From positions 4,464,001 through 4,528,000 of the forward strand of contig JANUWI010000001.1 of the NCBI GenBank assembly GCA_025504975.1: a stretch of DNA of 64,000 nucleotides. The letters run 5' to 3'. The notes below the pieces were generated by a model. The model searched no databases and was not told the origin of the DNA. It saw only the letters and a list, made by a program, of their open reading frames with translations. A program made the translations under genes and the position numbers. The DNA is from Plenodomus lindquistii. Lineage: Eukaryota > Ascomycota > Dothideomycetes > Pleosporales > Leptosphaeriaceae. This document shows positions 11,390-22,871 of this stretch, piece after piece (within the stretch, counting starts at the first letter, position 1; each line of letters begins with the position of its first letter).

Positions 11390-13591
11390 ATGGGCACTGA
11401 AGGCCATCACTTCAACGACATCGGTCATGCTGACCGTCAGACTTTCATGAACTATATCAGCCGCTTCCTTGATCGTTATACAGCGGGACATACACATACC
11501 CACCCACACACCCCGCCTCGCAAAAGCTCTGGACACCCAGCTCCACGTCGCAGCCACGCACGGCGCCACCACTGCCATCACAGTGGGCATCATCACAAGA
11601 TGACTTCATTCGACGGTCCATGGTCAAAGGACCTCGAGAGCTTCAAGAAGTCTGTGGACTCGACACCCGATCAGTACAAGTCATCCATCTCCAGCGCATC
11701 CAAAGCTACTCTCAAGAAGGTTTGCGATCCGGATGTTTTACACGTCTGGGAGACGGACTCAGATCTCGACAATCTACTGCAGCTCACTTCCGTCATCGCC
11801 AAGCTATGCGATCTTGGTATGCGCAAAGAGAAGGGCGCTCAGGCTCAGGATGGCAGTATGCTAATTCTGGTCGAAGAGAAGCACAGTCGGAACAACTTTT
11901 CGCGCATCTGCCAGCTTGTCGAGTATTTGACGGGAGCAGATGGTAAGAAGCACCTCGAAGGTACTGTTGTTGCTTTTGGTAAGATTGTTGTTGTTCGAGG
12001 CTGGGACAACAGCATCCTCAGCGGGCAGCAAGAAGCCATGGAAAAGGCTATCAAGCGCGTCAACACGGCCCTCGAACGCGTATTCAAGCTCGGGAATTTC
12101 GTTGGTGATAAAAAGAGAATCATTTGGCACCACGGACCAGTTGTACATTTCCTGTTGTCCTGGATCAATGGCACCTCGTCCACTTTACGTTCTTGCCTTG
12201 CTGGTATTACTATCACCGGCGCCTTCGACTTCACGACTAGTATTGCCCCCTCCCTCGCTGGCCGTGCGAACACACTCCCCGCTCTTGAACGTCTTGAATC
12301 TTACGCAAAGAAACTCAGCATCCCGGTCGTCCTCCTCGATGCATCGTCTCAGTCCATCGTGGGCGATTACCTCGCAACCTATCTATACTACCACGCCTAC
12401 TACATCCACACCTTCCTACCCACCTCTCTATCTCGATCCCACCTCTACAAAGCCCAAGACGAAATCGTCACTTTTGCCTTCCGCCTACGCGCCGCAAGCG
12501 AACACCGCTATGGAAGCTCCGTCGTACGCCAAGTCCAAACCCACCTCGACGCCAGCACAGCGCGGCAGTGGGCAAAAACCTGCATCAACAAGACCAGCTA
12601 CACGAAAGAGAAATGTCGAGCCGCAGGCCGCGAAGCAGAAATCCACCACGCGGTCAACCTAGCCGACAACCCATTTGCGCGCTTCAATTTCCCCCCCTCC
12701 TCCTCCTCCAGACTCGAACACGGCAAAGGTATACCCGCCTTCGCCCGCCTCCCCATCGGTCCCGCATCCCTCCAACCCCAAGACCACACCCTCGCCGTTC
12801 CCATAACACTCTCCCTCCGCACCCGTCAAATCCGTCCAAGCAGCCCCTCGCAATTCTACATCATGATTCCCGCCCCCGACCAAGACGCTGATAAAGTCTG
12901 CGCACGTCTCCAAGGACTCATGATGGCGGTGCTGGAGCGCGTGAGACAAGAGCATGGGAATCCGGTGCTGGGGGATAAGGAAAAGAGTATGTGGAAGGGT
13001 GTTGTGAAGGCCTGTGGGTGGGCGTTGGAGGGGTGTGGGGATAAGTGTCCGAGTGGGGTGGAGGAGAAGATGGGGTTTGTAAAGGATAAGTTGGGGGAGG
13101 GGACGTGGGGAAGTGCGCTGTTTGCTGAGGGGAAGGAGGGGGCGAAGACGGGGCAGGGTGGTGTTTTACCGGGTGCAAGTGCAGTGCCTGAGCCGGTGAG
13201 AGGGTATGGGTTTGCACAGGGTGTGATGCAGATGGTGGGTACGTATGGTGCTGGAGGTGGATATGGACAACAACAACAGCAGCATGCTGGTTTACCGGTG
13301 CAAGGTCAGCCGACGGGCTTCGCACAGGGCATGCCATTACGGGTTCACGGTCAGACGGGCGGTGTCGATACAATCATGTATCAAGACTATGGTCAGCCTC
13401 AACCTCAACACCAACCTCAGCCGCAGCACCACGCCCTCGGCCAAACCAGTCTAAGTCCCCCCTTCCCCCACCAGTCTCTCCACCAGCATCCCCAGGGCCA
13501 ATATGCAAACACTGGTTTCGCGGCCCAGGCTCCTCCACCACCACGACCAGCTGATCCCTTCTACCAGCAAAGCATGGGCGGACCATGGTAG
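11390..13591 (+). CDS. Unrecognised protein, His-rich N-terminus and Gln-rich C-terminus
   Basis: Intronless frame of 733 residues from the ATG at 11390; a second in-frame ATG at 11600 (MTSFDGPWSKDLESF) would give 663 residues and looks like an equally natural start. The part between them is very His-rich (HTHTHPHTPP, HHCHHSGHHHK). The middle is globular, mostly helical by eye, with WHHGPVVHFLLSWINGT and YLATYLYYHAYYIHTFLP as the most distinctive patches. From about residue 590 it becomes Gly/Gln/His/Pro-rich and disordered. No membrane segment, signal peptide or catalytic motif that I recognise. Strong codon bias and a long frame make it real; function unknown. Confidence 0.8.
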   Translation: MGTEGHHFNDIGHADRQTFMNYISRFLDRYTAGHTHTHPHTPPRKSSGHPAPRRSHARRHHCHHSGHHHKMTSFDGPWSKDLESFKKSVDSTPDQYKSSISSASKATLKKVCDPDVLHVWETDSDLDNLLQLTSVIAKLCDLGMRKEKGAQAQDGSMLILVEEKHSRNNFSRICQLVEYLTGADGKKHLEGTVVAFGKIVVVRGWDNSILSGQQEAMEKAIKRVNTALERVFKLGNFVGDKKRIIWHHGPVVHFLLSWINGTSSTLRSCLAGITITGAFDFTTSIAPSLAGRANTLPALERLESYAKKLSIPVVLLDASSQSIVGDYLATYLYYHAYYIHTFLPTSLSRSHLYKAQDEIVTFAFRLRAASEHRYGSSVVRQVQTHLDASTARQWAKTCINKTSYTKEKCRAAGREAEIHHAVNLADNPFARFNFPPSSSSRLEHGKGIPAFARLPIGPASLQPQDHTLAVPITLSLRTRQIRPSSPSQFYIMIPAPDQDADKVCARLQGLMMAVLERVRQEHGNPVLGDKEKSMWKGVVKACGWALEGCGDKCPSGVEEKMGFVKDKLGEGTWGSALFAEGKEGAKTGQGGVLPGASAVPEPVRGYGFAQGVMQMVGTYGAGGGYGQQQQQHAGLPVQGQPTGFAQGMPLRVHGQTGGVDTIMYQDYGQPQPQHQPQPQHHALGQTSLSPPFPHQSLHQHPQGQYANTGFAAQAPPPPRPADPFYQQSMGGPW

Positions 13592-13725
13592 CTACAACGC
13601 ATCGATGAGATTCGGATTTCACGCTGCTGGCTGGCTGGCTGGCTCTCAGAAAAAATCCCTTCCTTCCTGGTCTTCATTTATTCAGACTCGATCAAGTCGG
13701 GCAATTCACTCTCGAAACACAACAC

Positions 13726-13726
<1 letters not shown>

Positions 13727-13779
<53 letters not shown>
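13727..13779. repeat. (GCAA)n microsatellite
   Basis: About 13 uninterrupted copies of the tetranucleotide GCAA, 53 bp. It lies in the 3' flank of the preceding gene. Confidence 0.97.
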
Positions 13780-13930
13780 TACCACACCCATCTCCAAACA
13801 AAACCCCACACAATCACAAAAAAATTCAAAAAATCTTCTCCTCACCAGCCATAACGTGTTGTTAGTGTACAACATAACAACCTCTAAATTTTTTTGTCCA
13901 AGAATAATAATCTCAGACGAAGGAGACCTC

Positions 13931-13983
13931 TTTTTTTTTTTTTTTTTTTTTTACTTCTCCCTCTTCTCGCTCTTTTTTTTTTT
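13931..13983. repeat. Two poly-T tracts
   Basis: A run of 22 T at 13931-13952 and one of 11 T at 13973-13983, with a pyrimidine-rich spacer. On the minus strand these are A tracts downstream of neither gene's stop by a fixed distance, so I give them no function. Confidence 0.9.
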
Positions 13984-14402
13984 CAACCGTCTCTCTACCG
14001 CCCCCCGTTTAGACCAACAGTCGTGGTACTATTACTTTGATTCGGCCCTTTACCATCAGCGCTACTGTCGGTAATTTTTTCTTTCTTAGTGGCAGGTTTG
14101 CCGTACGCACGGCACGCTACTGTGGGTCGTACATGCTGCTGCGGCGCCTTTCCCGTAGGGTGACCGGTGTGCTGGGAGAGGGCGGGATGAGGGATAGGCG
14201 AGATTGGATTGTCACTTGTGGCTGATGGTGATGGGTGATGGGGTGCCAATATGTAAGAGTGGATTCTATGGTTGTTTTTTTAAGTGACAAGGTTGCAGTA
14301 TAGTCTACCATGTATGTAGGCTGGTGATTTTGAATTTGTCAACTAAGAGTAGTTGATAGGCTACATGAGCAAAGGGTATCTATCTCAAGACCAACTGCCC
14401 AA

Positions 14403-15629
14403 CTAACACGCCTCATCATCATCTTCCCCTTCAGCATCAACATCAACATCCGAACCCTCTGCTCCAAGCTCTGCAGTCCCAACCTCAATGCACCCTACAA
14501 TCTCGCCTACAGGATCACCGCTCAACCCCACAACGACGTCTTGAACATGAGTAACCTCCCTCGCAATAGCCCACTTAAGCACACCATCCAGCTCCTCCAA
14601 TCCCGCAACACGTGTATCAAGCACCATCTTTCCCGGCCCAGCTGAATCTGCCGCAACCTCCATCTTCGGCTCAATGTCCTGCTCCTCGTCTGCATGAATC
14701 AAAGCCGAGAACTCTATGCCGCGGTCAAAGTCGTAGATCTCGATGAGTGGGCCGTGGAGGAGAATGCCGTAGCCATTTTGGATTCGTCCTTGGCTGCAGA
14801 GGAGATCGGTGAGGATGTCGCAACGTTGGAGGATGTTTTGGTTTGAGAATTGCGCTACGGAGTCGAATTCGTCGATCATGATGACGAGGTAGGTGTGGTT
14901 TTGCAGGTGGATTGGCGATATAGATTCGACGTCAGTGTTGCTGACCTGGCGCTGAACCACGAAAGCTGCGATTTCGTTGGCGGCGATACCGTGCCATTTT
15001 GGCTGCTGTTGATCTTGGTGATGTGCTTTTGCTGCTGCGTTTTCGTCCTTTTGCTTTGCATTGAGTCGCTGTCCTCGTCTGGCTCTGTGGGGTGGCTTGA
15101 AGGGTCTAATGTCTGGTTTGTCGCTATCGTTCAGGATGAAGCTCATGCCGTGTTTGGCTACAGGGCCTGGTGAGCATGGCGCAACGATGAAGCCCTCTGA
15201 TGCGGGGTAGTAGTGCGTAAGGAGGGCCAAGGCAAAGGTTTTGGCTTGCTGCAGGCAAGCGGCGTTGGAAGCGTTGGCATCGTTGTAGTTTGACCGGTAT
15301 TCATCGTACAGATTTGTAAGGTGAGATGTGTCTGTGATACCTGCTTCTTCATGATGGGGTAGCCCAACGCTCGGCGAGGGCGTCAAACCTGGAGCTTCGA
15401 TCGGAGTCCACTGCTGATGATCAGGCACCACGGCTTCGTTCATTGCGCAATCGGACACTGGCATGTTGCTGAGACTTCTGTAGTGGCCCTCCATACTTGC
15501 GCAGTGCTCTTTAAAGAAGTTGTCCAGGTCTGGCAATGGTTCGGCCGTGAAACTGCTAGACTCAGTCTCGATTTGGAAGACGTAAGGTTCAATTGTAGAT
15601 GGAGATTGTTGCTCGTGCCAGACTGGCAC
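14403..15629 (-). CDS. Unrecognised acidic protein, 5' end uncertain
   Basis: Open frame of about 408 codons on the minus strand. It begins at a GTG; the first in-frame ATG is at 15494 and would give 363 residues. A possible upstream exon joins through a 42-nt intron (donor GTAAGT at 15680-15675, acceptor TTAG, exon from 15638, reading SKLVPVWHEQQ), but I found no in-frame ATG in it, so the start is open. The best conserved-looking stretch is HTYLVIMIDEFDSVAQFSNQ followed by GRIQNGYGILLHGPLIEIYD. The C-terminus is Asp/Glu-rich. No signal peptide, membrane segment or known motif recognised. Confidence 0.6.
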   Translation of the reverse strand: MPVWHEQQSPSTIEPYVFQIETESSSFTAEPLPDLDNFFKEHCASMEGHYRSLSNMPVSDCAMNEAVVPDHQQWTPIEAPGLTPSPSVGLPHHEEAGITDTSHLTNLYDEYRSNYNDANASNAACLQQAKTFALALLTHYYPASEGFIVAPCSPGPVAKHGMSFILNDSDKPDIRPFKPPHRARRGQRLNAKQKDENAAAKAHHQDQQQPKWHGIAANEIAAFVVQRQVSNTDVESISPIHLQNHTYLVIMIDEFDSVAQFSNQNILQRCDILTDLLCSQGRIQNGYGILLHGPLIEIYDFDRGIEFSALIHADEEQDIEPKMEVAADSAGPGKMVLDTRVAGLEELDGVLKWAIAREVTHVQDVVVGLSGDPVGEIVGCIEVGTAELGAEGSDVDVDAEGEDDDEAC

Positions 15630-15890
15630 AAGTTTTGACTAACGCGCAAACGTTTGCTGGGTAGTGTCTGCTAGACTTACAAGTGAAGGCAGACCAGGGT
15701 GATAGAGCGAGACGAACAAGTAACGACTGATGAGAGGCACATGTTGTGGGTGATGGTAGTCATGATGTCCCAGAAGATGAGGAAGTCAGACATGGCCATG
15801 TCTCTGATGGGCAAACCACCCGATCTTGACCAGCAAACCCTGGTTTCAGGAACCACACCGAGGGATTGCTGGTCTTGTGCGGTTGTTTTG

Positions 15891-16736
15891 TCATTCTTCC
15901 GCGGGTGAGTCGTCGTTCGCATCTGACCCGGCAGCCTTGGTGTCTCCAGCTCCAGCGTCACCAGCGGCAGCCTTCTTTGCTTGGTCCCTCGCCTTCTTCT
16001 TGATTTTCTTTTCTCTGTTGCGGCGCGTTCTCTTCTCTCGCTCAGCCTCTTCCTTCTCCTGCGCCATTTTCTCTCTTTCACTCTGCTTCTCTTTCCTGAC
16101 CTGCAGCTTCTTCCTAATGGCGATTCGTGTCTTCTTGTTCTTCCGCGTGCGCTTGTGCACCTTGTCCTCGATGGTGGCAAGTGTCGGAGGATGGCCTACG
16201 AGCACCCCTTGGCTCATGCCCGTGGCTGAGATGGTGCGCACCTTCCATGGAAGTGCGCAACCCGGCCATGGCAGCCGCGACATCTCCAGCACGGCCTGTC
16301 CATCTATCGCAGCTGCTTGGAACGCAGCTTCCTCATCGCTTGTCGGTTCATCGGCGAAATAGTAGCTCCGAGGCTTCTTGACAAGGATGTGGGGTTCCCC
16401 AAGTTCAGCAGCTGGTGACGATAATCGGATCTTCTGCGTGGTGGAGGGAGCGTTCAAGGGCGCAGCGAACAGCCGCAATTCAGCTTCATCATCGTCGCTT
16501 GGCGGGACATTTTCGGCGACACCGCCAATGTCATTGTGGGTGGTCGTGAAGTCGAACTCGGTGTGTGTCTTTGCTCGTAGAAGTAGTTCGAGGTCTGGGT
16601 CAGGCGAAGAGCGCGGTGAGGATGCCGGCGAGTGGAGGTCTTGGCGGCGTACCCTGTGCTGAGTGAGTAGGCGAGTCTGCGGGTGTGCTGGGGAATGGAG
16701 TGGATGTTACCGCTGTGTTCCCGGTAGCTGGAACAT
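15891..16736 (-). CDS. DUF2011 family protein
   Basis: Two exons, 16736-16711 and 16653-15891, separated by a 57-nt intron (GTAACA...CACAG), give 262 residues. Splicing restores the start MFQLPGTQRVRRQDL, which resembles the MF-x-LP-x-x-x-RVRR start of the fungal DUF2011 family. An acidic Ser/Asp patch (PPSDDDEAELRLFAAP) follows, then YYFADEPTSDEE and a WPGCALPWKV block. The C-terminal third is a highly basic, Lys/Arg/Glu-rich helix (residues about 165-240) that could bind RNA or sit in the nucleolus; that is inference. The family has no known function. The gene's 3' end is about 250 bp from the next minus-strand gene. Confidence 0.85.
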
Positions 16737-17393
16737 GGCACAAGCCCACGCGGGATGAGATGTCTTGATGGACGGCGACCTCTGAAGTTTTGAGTTGGAG
16801 CGGCGCATCGGCCAGCAGACGGGAGATCGGCACGTCAGCACTAGCGCCTCGGCTGAGGCCATCATCGATGCCCACGTGATTTCAAGATTGTCGAGACTTG
16901 CATTCCCATCGCGGCCGCGTCCAACTTGGGCACTCTTTGCAGCGGGGCGCAGGCCGAGTCTCGGTCAGGAAGGCCAGCCGTTGTCCAACGGCTGTTGGTG
17001 CCGCCGCTGATTAGCCCTGGCGCCCCGCCTAGGCCGGTTGCGGACGCCCTGCGCAGTGAATTGAGGCTGCTAAGAGATTGCGACTGGCCTGGAGCGCAGA
17101 ATCCGGTCCCCACCCGGGGGGTCACGATATCTGGCTGACTCTAACACCAATAGCGCCACGCCGCCAGTTCGCAGGCCGTGTCGTGAGGCCCGCCTGTGCT
17201 CGCCTCTGAGACGCTCCGCCGCGGCGGCCACAATTCTCCCGCCACTGACTGACTGACCCGACCTGGAGAAGACGTGTGTCCGCCCTTCACCATTCCTAGC
17301 CCTGCCTGCCCAAGTATGCCATAGTATGCCATAGTATGCCATAGTAGCCACGTAGCCACAGTGATAGCCGCACGCCGCACGCCGCCTGTCGCC
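16737..17393. other. Divergent promoter region
   Basis: Separates the DUF2011 gene (minus) from the histidine kinase (plus). GC-rich, with a short tandem repeat near its right end (separate entry). No gene seen. Confidence 0.5.
17313..17344. repeat. 10-bp tandem repeat, three copies
   Basis: Unit AGTATGCCAT repeated three times, followed by AG, about 50 bp before the histidine kinase start codon. It falls in the likely 5' leader or core promoter. Confidence 0.9.
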
Positions 17394-20300
17394 ATGCCCA
17401 CGCCCTATCCCGAGAGCGCCCGTGAGCGGGACCTGCACCGGTCGGTAGTACCCGTGCCTGCACGCTGACCACGGTGAGTGAGGCGAGCTGGAGCTGGAGC
17501 TGACCACTGTGCCCTCCAGATACTACCGCCCCTGGCTGGACGCGCAGAGCCTCGTCAACACCGACGGCAGCGGCAAGAATGGCTTGACCTACGCCGGCTA
17601 CCGCCCTGCTGCCGGGCGCGACCGCAGCCTGACGGCCTTTGCGCAGCTCGCGTCCCTGCGCCTGGACACGCGCCGCGCAATGGTATCGCTGATCGACTCG
17701 AACCGCCAATACATCCTGGCCGAGGCCACTCGCACCCTGTCCCTCTTCTCCCCCACCGCCGAATCTCCCGACGACGAGGTCTGGCTGGGCAATGCCATCC
17801 TCAAGAAGACCGACGCCGTGTGCTACCACACCTTCTGCTCCTCATACACGGCAAAGGAAGACAATGGCGACACCTATACCGCCGAGGGCATGGTCATCCC
17901 CGACTGTCGCCTGGACCCCCGGTTCGCCGACAAGGACTATGTCAAGGGCGAGCCTGGCGTCAGGTTCTACGCTGGTGTCCCCATCATCACCAAAGCAGGC
18001 CATCGCATTGGCGTCTATGCCGTCTCTGATGAGAGGCCGCGCGAGGCCATCACCGCCGCCGAGCTGCGCTTCATGGCCGACGTTGCAGCCGCCGTCATGG
18101 AGCACCTTGAATTGGCCAAAGACAGCCTGGACCGCACCAGAGGCGAACGTATGGTCCGCGGCTTGACACAGTTTATTGAGCGATCTTCTGTGCAAGACAC
18201 ACGCGAAGATGCCGGCAACAGGCCCAGCACAATGGAGAAACAGACTGAGAATGCACGTCTCCAGACTCTGGAGGAAGACGAAGAATTGCCCAATACCGTG
18301 ATTCAGGCGGCGAAAAGACAGGCTCAGCACAAACCAGATCATCAGTCCGATGTCACCAGGGTCTTTCAGCGGGCAGCACGCATTATGCGGCAGAGCACAG
18401 AGGCAGACGGAGTCGTCTTCTTTGACACGTCTGCAGCCAGTATCGAAGTCCACCAGCACGAGGCAAGCCGATCGGTAGGGAGCAGCGACGAGAGCGGAAC
18501 ACACAACACGTCTGACATTGATACCGGCGACTCCCTCGCAACATCACGTAGGAAGAGACAAGAGGTGATCATCGCGGACCGGGCGCAAGACAATCCACTC
18601 GCCCACAGCAAGCCCTGCCCCGTTGCAGGTCTTTCCTTGCGGGAAGGCATGGCCGCACTGGTCCATACAGACTTTGCTTTCACAGAGTCTGCCATGGAGA
18701 GATATATCCAAAAGTATCCTTTTGGCAAATTCTTCAACTACAGTGAAGAGGGAGTGGGCATCAATAGTTCTGATGAAAAGTCTGAGCGGTCCGAGACTGA
18801 CCAGTCCGATCGCAATCTGTCCACGTCGCCTACTTCTGGAACTAAGAAACAGCGAAAGAGGCGTGAAAAGTTCATCCCTATGGAGTTTTTGAAAGTGTTG
18901 CCTAACGTTAGAACCTTGATCTTCTTACCACTTTGGGACCCCGCGTCAGAAAGATGGGTAGCCGGTGGGTTTATCTGGACAACCCAGGCTGGCAGGCTCA
19001 TGAGCCCTGAAAACGAGCTTCCTTACCTACAGGCATTTGGGAATAGCATAGCAAGTGAGGTGGCGCGCCTTAGCGCACAAAAGGCCGACCGAGCAAAAAC
19101 TACCTTTATTGCGTCGATTTCTCACGAACTGCGGTCACCACTCCATGGTATCCTCGGATCTGTGGAATTTCTCCGCGATACGGTTGCCAGTTCCTACCAA
19201 GAATCACTGGTGTCGTCCATTGAAACATGCGGCAAGACATTGCTCGATACGATTGACCACGTCCTGGATTATGCCAAGATCAACAAACTGCGCAATGCCA
19301 CTGCCAAGAAGAAGCAGAGGGGCGAAGGCCGATCTAAGCGACTACCAGCCGATAATTCGATTCTCGGGGTCACTGCTGACTTCGACTTGGCACAGCTTGT
19401 GGAAGAGGTCTGTGATACTGTCTGTACCGGCCACACCTTCCGGAAAACACACAATATCAGTAAATCTGCCATATACGATCAAGCAGAGAGCGTAGTGGCC
19501 AACGGTACACGGGACCCTGGAGCTGACGCCAGTACAGTGGAAGGCAGCACGGTTCCGGGAGCCGACACCAGCGTACTGGGAAGCCAAGATATTCACAGCA
19601 AGGACCCAGGAGCCGATAAACTCATCTTTGAAGGTCGAGATACCCACGGCTCCGTGGCGGTGTCGCTGAATGTTGAGCCACGCGCTACCTGGGCCGTACG
19701 CTCGCAACCTGGTGCTCTTCGACGGATTGTGATGAACCTGCTTGGAAACGCGCTCAAATACACCGAGTCTGGCTACATTGCAGTTAACATGATACAGGCG
19801 AGCAGCTCGCCCCACTCAGTAAGGGTAACTTTGACTGTCGAAGATTCGGGTCGAGGCATGTCTGTGGATTATCAGAAGTCAAAGTTGTTCTCGCCTTTCA
19901 GCCAGGAGGATCCGTTCAGCTCAGGGACTGGTCTGGGACTGAGCATTGTCAAGCAGATTGTGGAGTCTCTGAAAGGAGAGATTGAAGTTCGCAGTGCTGT
20001 TGGCGAGGGCACCACGATCAAAGTTTCGGTTCAACTCCCAACTGGGCCGAGCGGAGGCAATCAGACCCCCGACCTCCTTGCGTCTCCCAAAGTACTCAAG
20101 GGAACAAGTGTTAGTGTCATATGCGAGTCGGATACCCGGTCAAGCCCTCGGGGGCTGAAGACCAAAAATTCCATGATCAACGCTTGCAAGGGACTCGGAA
20201 TGAACCTCTCCAAGGACGCCGGTGCCGAGACAACAATCACAGATGTCGAATTTTTACTGACAGACTCTCCCTCACTCGACCAACTGATACACAACACACA

Positions 20301-21167
20301 CGCAAGTAGAGTCGGCAAACCTCCACTGTCTGTGGTATGTATCTGTACCGACACAGGCGAGAGGACAGCCGTGGAATCTCGACTTGGCCGAAGAATCGAA
20401 GCCTTGGGATGGATAGCAGAGATTGTCACGCAACCGTAAGCCACCCACGAATTACCTCAAAGCAAAGCTAACACCATCCCAGATGCGGTCCACGTAAACT
20501 TGCCCGTGCCCTCCTCCAATGTCAAAAGCGCGCCGAAACCCATGTTCCCGAGCGTCCCCTCTCCCGCTCCCTGAGTACCGCGGTAGTTCAACAACACCAA
20601 ACCCTCACCCCGCCCGGTGGTCAGATATACCGCAGTCTCAGCGATGCCTTTTCCCAAGACGTATCTAAAATGTACACCATCGGCTCCAGTCTGGACTCAC
20701 CCCCTGCCTCCCGCCCTTTCCCCTCAACCCTCACTCCCAACTCGCCCATCCGCACAGAAGACGGCGAATACTTTTCCCCCCGCGTCCTCCTCGTCGACGA
20801 CAACGCAATCAACCTCAAACTTCTCGTCGTCTTCGCCAAGCGCCAAAGCCTCCGCTACGCCGAAGCCACAAACGGCCTCGAAGCCCTCGAAATCTACAAA
20901 ACAGAAGCAAACGCAAGTACGCCGCCAACCCGGCCGTTCGACTTTGTCCTCATGGATCTCAGCATGCCCGTCATGGACGGTCTGACGAGCACGCGCCAGA
21001 TTCGCCAGTTTGAAACGAAACATGGGTTGCAGAAGAGTCATATTGTTGCACTGACGGGGTTGGCAAGTGCGCAGGATCAGAGGGATGCGTCCGAGGCTGG
21101 GGTCGATATGTATCTTGTTAAGCCAGTTAAGTTTGCGGATATCAAGAGGGTTTTTGGCGGGAGGTAG
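17394..21167 (+). CDS. Hybrid histidine kinase: GAF, HisKA, ATPase, receiver
   Basis: Three exons (17394-17440, 17520-20435, 20483-21167) give 1215 residues. The first exon supplies MPTPYPESARERDLHR, joined to YYRPWLDAQ. A GAF-type sensor domain spans about residues 45-215. The phosphoacceptor His is about residue 551 in SISHELRSPLHG; the ATPase domain shows MNLLGNALKY (N box), VEDSGRGM and GTGLGLSIV. A C-terminal receiver has the DD pair in VLLVDDN, the acceptor Asp about 1146 in LMDLSMPVMDG, and LVKPVKF. It would autophosphorylate and feed a His-Asp relay via an Hpt protein. There is no PAS, HAMP or membrane segment, so it is cytosolic. Between ATPase and receiver lies a region like a decayed second receiver. 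The ligand and fungal HK group are not assigned. Confidence 0.94.
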
Positions 21168-22871
21168 GATTCCTCGCGGGCGAGTTGGGTGGGGTGGGAT
21201 GGGTTTGAGTAGGTGGAGGGCAGGGTGAGGGGTGTTCTTGGCTTCGCTGTGGGTTTTTATTCGAGTTGCATTGCGATTGGCGTTTGGAGGGTTTATCTTT
21301 TGCATGAGCGAGGGTGCGTTTTGGTGTCTACGATGAGATGTTACAGCGGTAGGGTTATTCTTTGGGGTATTGCGCGTTCTCGTTCTACATTATCTTATCA
21401 TGTTGGTTCAGGCTTCATGATGGGATTGCGAGGTGTTTGCTAGTGGTGGTTCTACTTATTCTTCCATCCGACCAGCGATCGTAAAGTACAAAGGATATTC
21501 ACCGACAACAACTCTTTTTAATTCCGCAATTGAACTCCAGTGATGTTAACACATAATTAGGCTGACACATTCGGCATGCGTGCGCTCTCTCCCTTTTTCT
21601 TCCAGCGGTTACTTATTGTCGAAAGGATCACTATATCCGCTCATCTCGTCAACACCCTTAGCATCATCTCTTCCCCAACCCCGCCATCTCATCTCATCTC
21701 CTTACATCCCTTTATCATAGCTTCACCATCCTCACCTGCTCCCCTCCCATCTGCATACTATACCGTGGTATCTACATCTCTACACCCATCTGCAATCCCA
21801 TCCCAACGGTATCAAATGATGATTGAGAATGTTTATTCATCACGCTTGTCAAGCCTACATTTTTGCCGGAACTCGGGTAATATAGTGTTCTTTCTTCAAA
21901 TCAAGGGAGGAACCAGCGGTATTATACTGGTGTGTAATACGTTCTTATAGGGCTCAGGGACAGGTGCGCTCCCTGAGGCGTTTGAGGATCTTGTCGTCGA
22001 TGGACGGTTCGCTTGCAGGGGGATGGTGTTGCTGGCATTCTGATCATCACCAATACTAAAGTTATATCTTGCGACTGTAGGAGGGATCTAGTAGCCACCA
22101 GCTACCTCTGAGATTTACTTTGCATTGCAACAATGAGGAGGAGTTCGTGAAGGCCAAACGTTACCACCACGAACATTGCAAGACCTGAGGCTAGGGTGAT
22201 GTGCATCACAAGTTGGCTTGTTGCCTTCGACACATGGTTGAACGAATAGTCACCGCATATAATAAATAATACCTCACGACAAGGTCATGGGAATGCTGGT
22301 GGGTTCGGGAGGCTGCTTCTAAGTGGCGTCACTTCAAGGTGAAGTTGACCCTTGTTGCGTAGCTTGTACACTTATAGAATGGAGTTCATACTGAGCACAC
22401 GCCATTCCTCCCATTCCTCTCAATCACCACTATTGTATATGAGTATATAGAATACCTGAAAATAAGACGTCGAAATCATGATGTATTGCCGTTTAGTTTT
22501 TCTATATTACACAGTACTTTACCCTACGTGCCATGGAGAGAACGACCGTTCTGTATTGTGAAGGTAAATTGAGTCGTGGGAAACAATACCAGAGCGGACT
22601 TATAAGGCGTGTTCTAAAGGCAAAACAATTGAAGAGCAAGGGGGATGTCGAAACCGGATCAGTGGAGGGAAATCAATCGACTCAAATGTGAAATGAGAAC
22701 TAGAGCTCATTGTAGAAGAAATCACACAAGTCTTCCAGCGCAATCCTGATCAAGGACAGTCACTGCTCAGGAGGAATACTCAGCAAGAATCCTCTTATTC
22801 TGAAGTTCCGTCAAACAGCTATGTATTGGATTCATGAAATGTAGTAGGAACCCACCAAATCAAGCTGAGAC

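Larger units (their letters stand above)
13592..14402. other. Intergenic between convergent genes, low complexity
   Basis: Holds a CTGG run (about 13628-13643), a GCAA microsatellite and two long T tracts described separately. No coding signal; small open frames here are made by the repeats. Confidence 0.6.

Noticed and set aside
13727..13779. Possible CRISPR-like array
   Set aside because: It is a pure tetranucleotide microsatellite without spacers, in a eukaryotic genome.
16600..16875. 91-codon minus-strand frame reading toward DUF2011
   Set aside because: It is the unspliced frame across the first intron of the DUF2011 gene; splicing at 16710/16654 gives the family start.
17473..17519. 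Histidine kinase donor at GTGAGT near 17475
   Set aside because: A better donor by consensus, but the frame from the ATG at 17394 meets a TGA before it; splicing at 17441 gives the expected RYYRPW.
17842..18504. 220-codon minus-strand frame
   Set aside because: Fully antisense to the GAF domain of the histidine kinase; hydrophobic mix typical of reverse-strand shadows.
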